Of a DNA stretch of 64,000 nt, positions 61,234-64,000 are shown one piece after another. The DNA is from JBMOLL01 sp049325415 (GTDB lineage: Bacteria > Bacteroidota > Bacteroidia > Bacteroidales > GCA-2748055). The notes below the pieces were generated by a model. It saw only the letters and a program-made list of their open reading frames with translations. It made no database searches and was not told the DNA's origin. Numbering within the stretch: position 1 is the first letter of the stretch; every line of letters begins with the position of its first letter. Both the position numbers and the translations under genes were made by a program. The stretch lies in contig JBMOLL010000022.1 of the NCBI GenBank assembly GCA_049325415.1, positions 1 to 64,000 of the forward strand, in the 5' to 3' direction.

Positions 61234-63012
61234 TCAATTGTTCTGAGCCAGGATCCAGTTTATAAGCCCCTTCTTTTCGATGATTTCCAGCAACTTACCT
61301 GGAAGTGGCTCGAAACGGAACAGCTGATCACCAATGGTGATTTCACCTTCAGTAAAACGGATACCGACTGGGGCACCCGGTTTGTAAGCCTCCACCGCAT
61401 CGGGATGAACAATGACCAGCAGCCCCTGGTTGATGGCTGAACGGTAGAAGATCCGGTTGACCGATTTAACCACAACGGCTTTCACCCCGGCGTAAGCCAG
61501 TCCAACGGCCGGATGTTCCCTGGAACTGCCACAGCCAAAATTTTCACCGGCAAAAAGAATGTCTCCGGGAGCAACCTGTGCGGCAAAGTTCGGATCGAAG
61601 TCTTTAAAAAGATGAGGAAGTATGGCTGCGGGATCCGAACTCATCACATTGTAGGTGAGGTTGCCCGCAAACATCTGGTCGGTATTCAGATTGTCCACAT
61701 CGGCATAATTCCATACTCCATCAGTCTTACGCAATTCATCTGCAGGAATGCTGACAGTTGCTGACTGGGGAGTAGCATAGGGATAGGCCGTGTTTTTACC
61801 TGAAAACCTGTAAGAACTGATTTTCCCTGTCAGGGCGCTGGCTGCCACTACAGCGGGTGAGGCAAGGTAAATCTCACTTTTCGTATTTCCCATGCGACCG
61901 AGAAAATTCCGGTTGGCAGTGGAAATCACACGAAAACCGTCGGCCGGGATGCCCTGACCTGTACCCAGGCAGGGTCCACAGGAAGCACTGAGCACATTGG
62001 CCCCGGCTTTGAGAAAGGTAGTGATCAATCCCTCTTCGATAGCCTGAAGATAAATCTGCCTGCTGGCCGGTGTAACAAGAAGCTGAAAACCTTCCTTAAT
62101 CTTATTGTCTTTAAGTACAGCCGCTGCTTCGCGCAAATCCTCTATACGGCCATTGGTGCAGGTTCCGATCAGTCCTTCGTGCACTTCAAGTCCCTCCACC
62201 TCACTTAAGGCTTTTATATTGTCTACATTATGAGGAGCTGCAACCAGGGGGAACAATTCTTCCAGGTCAATCGTAAGTTCGCGGATATAAACCGCATCGG
62301 GATCGGCCCAGACGCCGCTGATCCGATGCCCGTAATACTCTTCAAGCACCTCATCGGCCGGGAATACTGCATTTTTTGCTCCCATCTCGGAGGCAAGGTT
62401 GGCAATGGTCATCCTGTCGGAAACTGACAGACTTTGAACACCTTCCCCGTGAAATTCGATAGAAAGGTAATTACCTCCGTCAGATCCGATCATCCCTATG
62501 ATCCAGAGCGAAAGATCCTTGGCATAGACCCCCGGAGGAAGTTTTCCTTTCAGAACTATTTTCATCGAATCGGGAACACGGAACCAGGTCTCCCCTCTTC
62601 GCCAGATTCCCGCTGTTTCGGTACGGTCGATGCCTGCTGCCATTGCATTGAAGGCTCCGGCGGTACAGGTGTGACTGTCGCTGCCGACAATAACCATTCC
62701 CGGCATGGCATGATTTGCCATTAACTGATGACAGATCCCTTCGCCGGCGTCATAAAATTTCGTAATTCCCTGATCTACACAAAATTCGCGTATCTCCCTG
62801 TAATCGGTAGCCAGTTTGGAACTGGTGGGAGGAGCGTTGTGATCCAGGACCACAAGCAACTGGTCGGGATCCGGGACTCTAAGCCCGCCCATTTTTTCAA
62901 AGGTCTTCCGTATACTGGCGGTATTGTCGTGTGTAAGAACAATATCCGGACGGTGGAAGACAATAGCCCCGGCCGGAGAACCGAAGATCTTCTCAGCAAA
63001 AGTTGCACCCAT
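61234..63012 (-). CDS. Fused aconitase-superfamily hydro-lyase (LeuC-LeuD/HacA-type)
   Basis: 592 aa single-chain hydro-lyase. Large-subunit part (1-about 400) with [4Fe-4S] ligands C285 in GTCTNGR, C345 and C348 in ASCGPCLG, and SDSHTCTAGA at 111-120; small-subunit swivel part (about 430-592) with NTDQMFAGN and GCGSSREH (493-500). Order and length fit 3-isopropylmalate/homoaconitate dehydratase subunits joined in one chain, shorter than true aconitase (about 890). The specificity loop (here AGNLTYN) does not match the LeuD or aconitase loops I know, so substrate (citrate, isopropylmalate, methylmalate-like) stays open. asnA lies 8 bp upstream on the same strand, suggesting one operon. No other leu gene is near. 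Confidence 0.8.
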   Translation of the reverse strand: MGATFAEKIFGSPAGAIVFHRPDIVLTHDNTASIRKTFEKMGGLRVPDPDQLLVVLDHNAPPTSSKLATDYREIREFCVDQGITKFYDAGEGICHQLMANHAMPGMVIVGSDSHTCTAGAFNAMAAGIDRTETAGIWRRGETWFRVPDSMKIVLKGKLPPGVYAKDLSLWIIGMIGSDGGNYLSIEFHGEGVQSLSVSDRMTIANLASEMGAKNAVFPADEVLEEYYGHRISGVWADPDAVYIRELTIDLEELFPLVAAPHNVDNIKALSEVEGLEVHEGLIGTCTNGRIEDLREAAAVLKDNKIKEGFQLLVTPASRQIYLQAIEEGLITTFLKAGANVLSASCGPCLGTGQGIPADGFRVISTANRNFLGRMGNTKSEIYLASPAVVAASALTGKISSYRFSGKNTAYPYATPQSATVSIPADELRKTDGVWNYADVDNLNTDQMFAGNLTYNVMSSDPAAILPHLFKDFDPNFAAQVAPGDILFAGENFGCGSSREHPAVGLAYAGVKAVVVKSVNRIFYRSAINQGLLVIVHPDAVEAYKPGAPVGIRFTEGEITIGDQLFRFEPLPGKLLEIIEKKGLINWILAQNN

Positions 63013-63020
63013 AAGGTTTT

Positions 63021-64000
63021 CTATATCAGGTGGATATTACATTTACGACAATGGTCGACCATTTCGCCCGGCCAGATCGCCGACTGGATCTCCCCGATGT
63101 GGGCTTTCTGCAGCAGCAGCATACCCAGCCTGGATTGTCCGACCCCTCCGCCTATGGCATGCGGAAGTTCGTCGTTTAAAAGCCTGCGGTGGAAAAGGAG
63201 ATTCATCCTTTCGGTATCGCCGGTAAGTTCAAGCTGTCTTACCAGTTCATCCTTATCCACACGAATACCCATCGAGGAAAGTTCGAAGGCACAGCGCAGC
63301 ACCTTATTCCAGACGATGATATCCCCGTTCAGTCCCCTGAACCCGTTTTCCGTTTCCGTTGTCCAGTCATCATAATCGGGGGCACGCCTGTCATGCGGCT
63401 TTCCGTCGGGGAGTGCCCCGCCGATACCGATAATGAAAACAGCGCCGTATTTCTCGGCGATACGATCTTCCCTTTCCCTGGGAGTAAGGTCGGGATACAG
63501 CTCATAGAGTTCTTCGGAATGGATGAAAAAGATCTCATCCGGAAGCAGCGGTTTGATTTTGGAATAAAACGTATAGATATTAAATTCTGTACGCTTGAAA
63601 TTTTCATAAATTCTCCTGACATTCTCCTTCAGATAGGCAAGGGTCTTATCTTCCTGCCTGATGGCTTTTTCCCAGTCCCACTGGTCGACATAGATCGAAT
63701 GCAGGTTATCCAGTTCTTCATCGGGCCGCAGTGCGTTCATATCGGTATAAATCCCATGTCCGATCTTGATATCGTAGTCGCGGAGCATCATGCGTTTCCA
63801 TTTTGCCAGCGACTGAACCACCTCAGCTTCAGCATCCCGCATTTCCCGGATCTTAAAACCTACCGGCCGTTCCACTCCCGTAAGATCATCGTTCAGGCCC
63901 GTGCCTTTCAGGACGAACAAAGGAGCAGTCACCCTCCGTAGCCTGAGATCGGAGGAAAGCCCGTTCTCAAAATGATCCTTGATCATTTTGATGGCTTTTT
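63021..64000 (-). CDS. asnA: Aspartate-ammonia ligase (AsnA), 5'-truncated by window edge
   Basis: About 325 residues visible; the frame remains open to base 64000 (preceded by A-I-K as in other AsnA proteins), so the ATG at 63986 is internal and some 15-25 N-terminal residues are missing. Makes asparagine from aspartate, ammonia and ATP, via an aspartyl-AMP intermediate; class-II aaRS-like fold. Signatures: APLFVLKGTGLNDDLTG at the start, DQWDWEKAIR in the middle, GIGGALPDGKPHD and a terminal AIGGGVGQSRLGMLLL (motif 3). Followed 8 bp later by the fused hydro-lyase gene. Assignment is secure. Confidence 0.95.
   Translation of the reverse strand, partial: KAIKMIKDHFENGLSSDLRLRRVTAPLFVLKGTGLNDDLTGVERPVGFKIREMRDAEAEVVQSLAKWKRMMLRDYDIKIGHGIYTDMNALRPDEELDNLHSIYVDQWDWEKAIRQEDKTLAYLKENVRRIYENFKRTEFNIYTFYSKIKPLLPDEIFFIHSEELYELYPDLTPREREDRIAEKYGAVFIIGIGGALPDGKPHDRRAPDYDDWTTETENGFRGLNGDIIVWNKVLRCAFELSSMGIRVDKDELVRQLELTGDTERMNLLFHRRLLNDELPHAIGGGVGQSRLGMLLLQKAHIGEIQSAIWPGEMVDHCRKCNIHLI

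Noticed and set aside
1..64000. CRISPR array, prophage or integrative element
   Set aside because: No regularly spaced repeats, integrase, phage structural or conjugation genes were seen.

Overview
The window reads as a chromosomal segment of a Bacteroidota bacterium, most likely class Bacteroidia (Bacteroidales/Marinilabiliales-like). The signs are many short-tailed lipoproteins with LxxC boxes, TonB-dependent receptor biology, a type IX secretion sorting tail, a two-bladed-propeller (reg_prop) sensor kinase, DUF1080/Gfo-Idh-MocA/TIM-barrel sugar proteins, and several promoters of the Bacteroidota form TTG-N19/20-TAnnTTTG. One run of exactly 100 N (60916-61015) shows it is a scaffold, probably from a draft or metagenome assembly, so linkage across that point is not proven. 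No CRISPR array, rRNA, prophage or recognisable transposase was seen.

Layout. 1-4859: 3' part of a long-chain acyl-CoA synthetase, a Tat-exported TIM-barrel sugar isomerase-like protein (minus), a GNAT-like protein and a CrtI-type FAD oxidoreductase. 4864-8582 (minus): GH106-like glycosidase lipoprotein and a small exported protein. 8827-13395: HSL-type esterase and Rieske oxygenase (2 bp apart), then an orphan FtsX-type permease. 13525-19597: exported GH78-like protein with a degenerate active-site motif, DoxX plus Gfo/Idh/MocA operon, SMP-30-like lactonase and a putatively flavinylated FMN-binding lipoprotein. 19794-23845: orphan TonB, 2-hydroxyacid dehydrogenase, subtilase lipoprotein and DUF1080 lipoprotein. 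23991-27827: Crp/Fnr regulator diverging from a ferredoxin-like protein, an orphan ECF sigma factor and two divergent thioredoxin-fold paralogues. 27833-33960 (minus): a complete tetR-tolC-MFP-RND efflux operon with a palindromic operator. 34074-40059: SDR, DUF5060 glycosidase, MarC, VOC and iron-dependent ADH, and AlkD-like repair protein.

40263-44147 holds a propeller sensor kinase and its NarL-type response regulator, followed by a 1298-residue T9SS-exported glycerophosphodiesterase with a duplicated FN3-Ig-LamG module. 48482-55028 (minus) holds a soluble multi-PAS hybrid kinase, an ABC-F protein, an SdiA-regulated-like propeller and a single-domain receiver. The receiver ends an operon (55028-59573) of TonB receptor, YfiR-domain histidine kinase and receiver, with a ChaN-like protein just upstream. 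60729-61157 holds two copies of a tRNA-Arg(UCU) locus; one is split by an 86-bp nested palindrome and runs into the gap. 61234-64000 (minus) is a fused aconitase-superfamily hydro-lyase and asnA, cut by the window edge.

How it fits together: the window is dominated by scavenging of glycans and glycosides outside the cytoplasm (GH106, GH78-like, DUF5060, DUF1080, Gfo/Idh, TIM barrel, SMP-30), but without a SusC/SusD pair, so it is not a classical polysaccharide utilisation locus. Envelope sensing (propeller kinase, YfiR kinase plus receptor, hybrid kinase) and efflux form the second theme. The best candidates for under-described biology are the receptor/YfiR-kinase/receiver operon with ChaN, and the palindrome-interrupted tRNA gene at the assembly gap.
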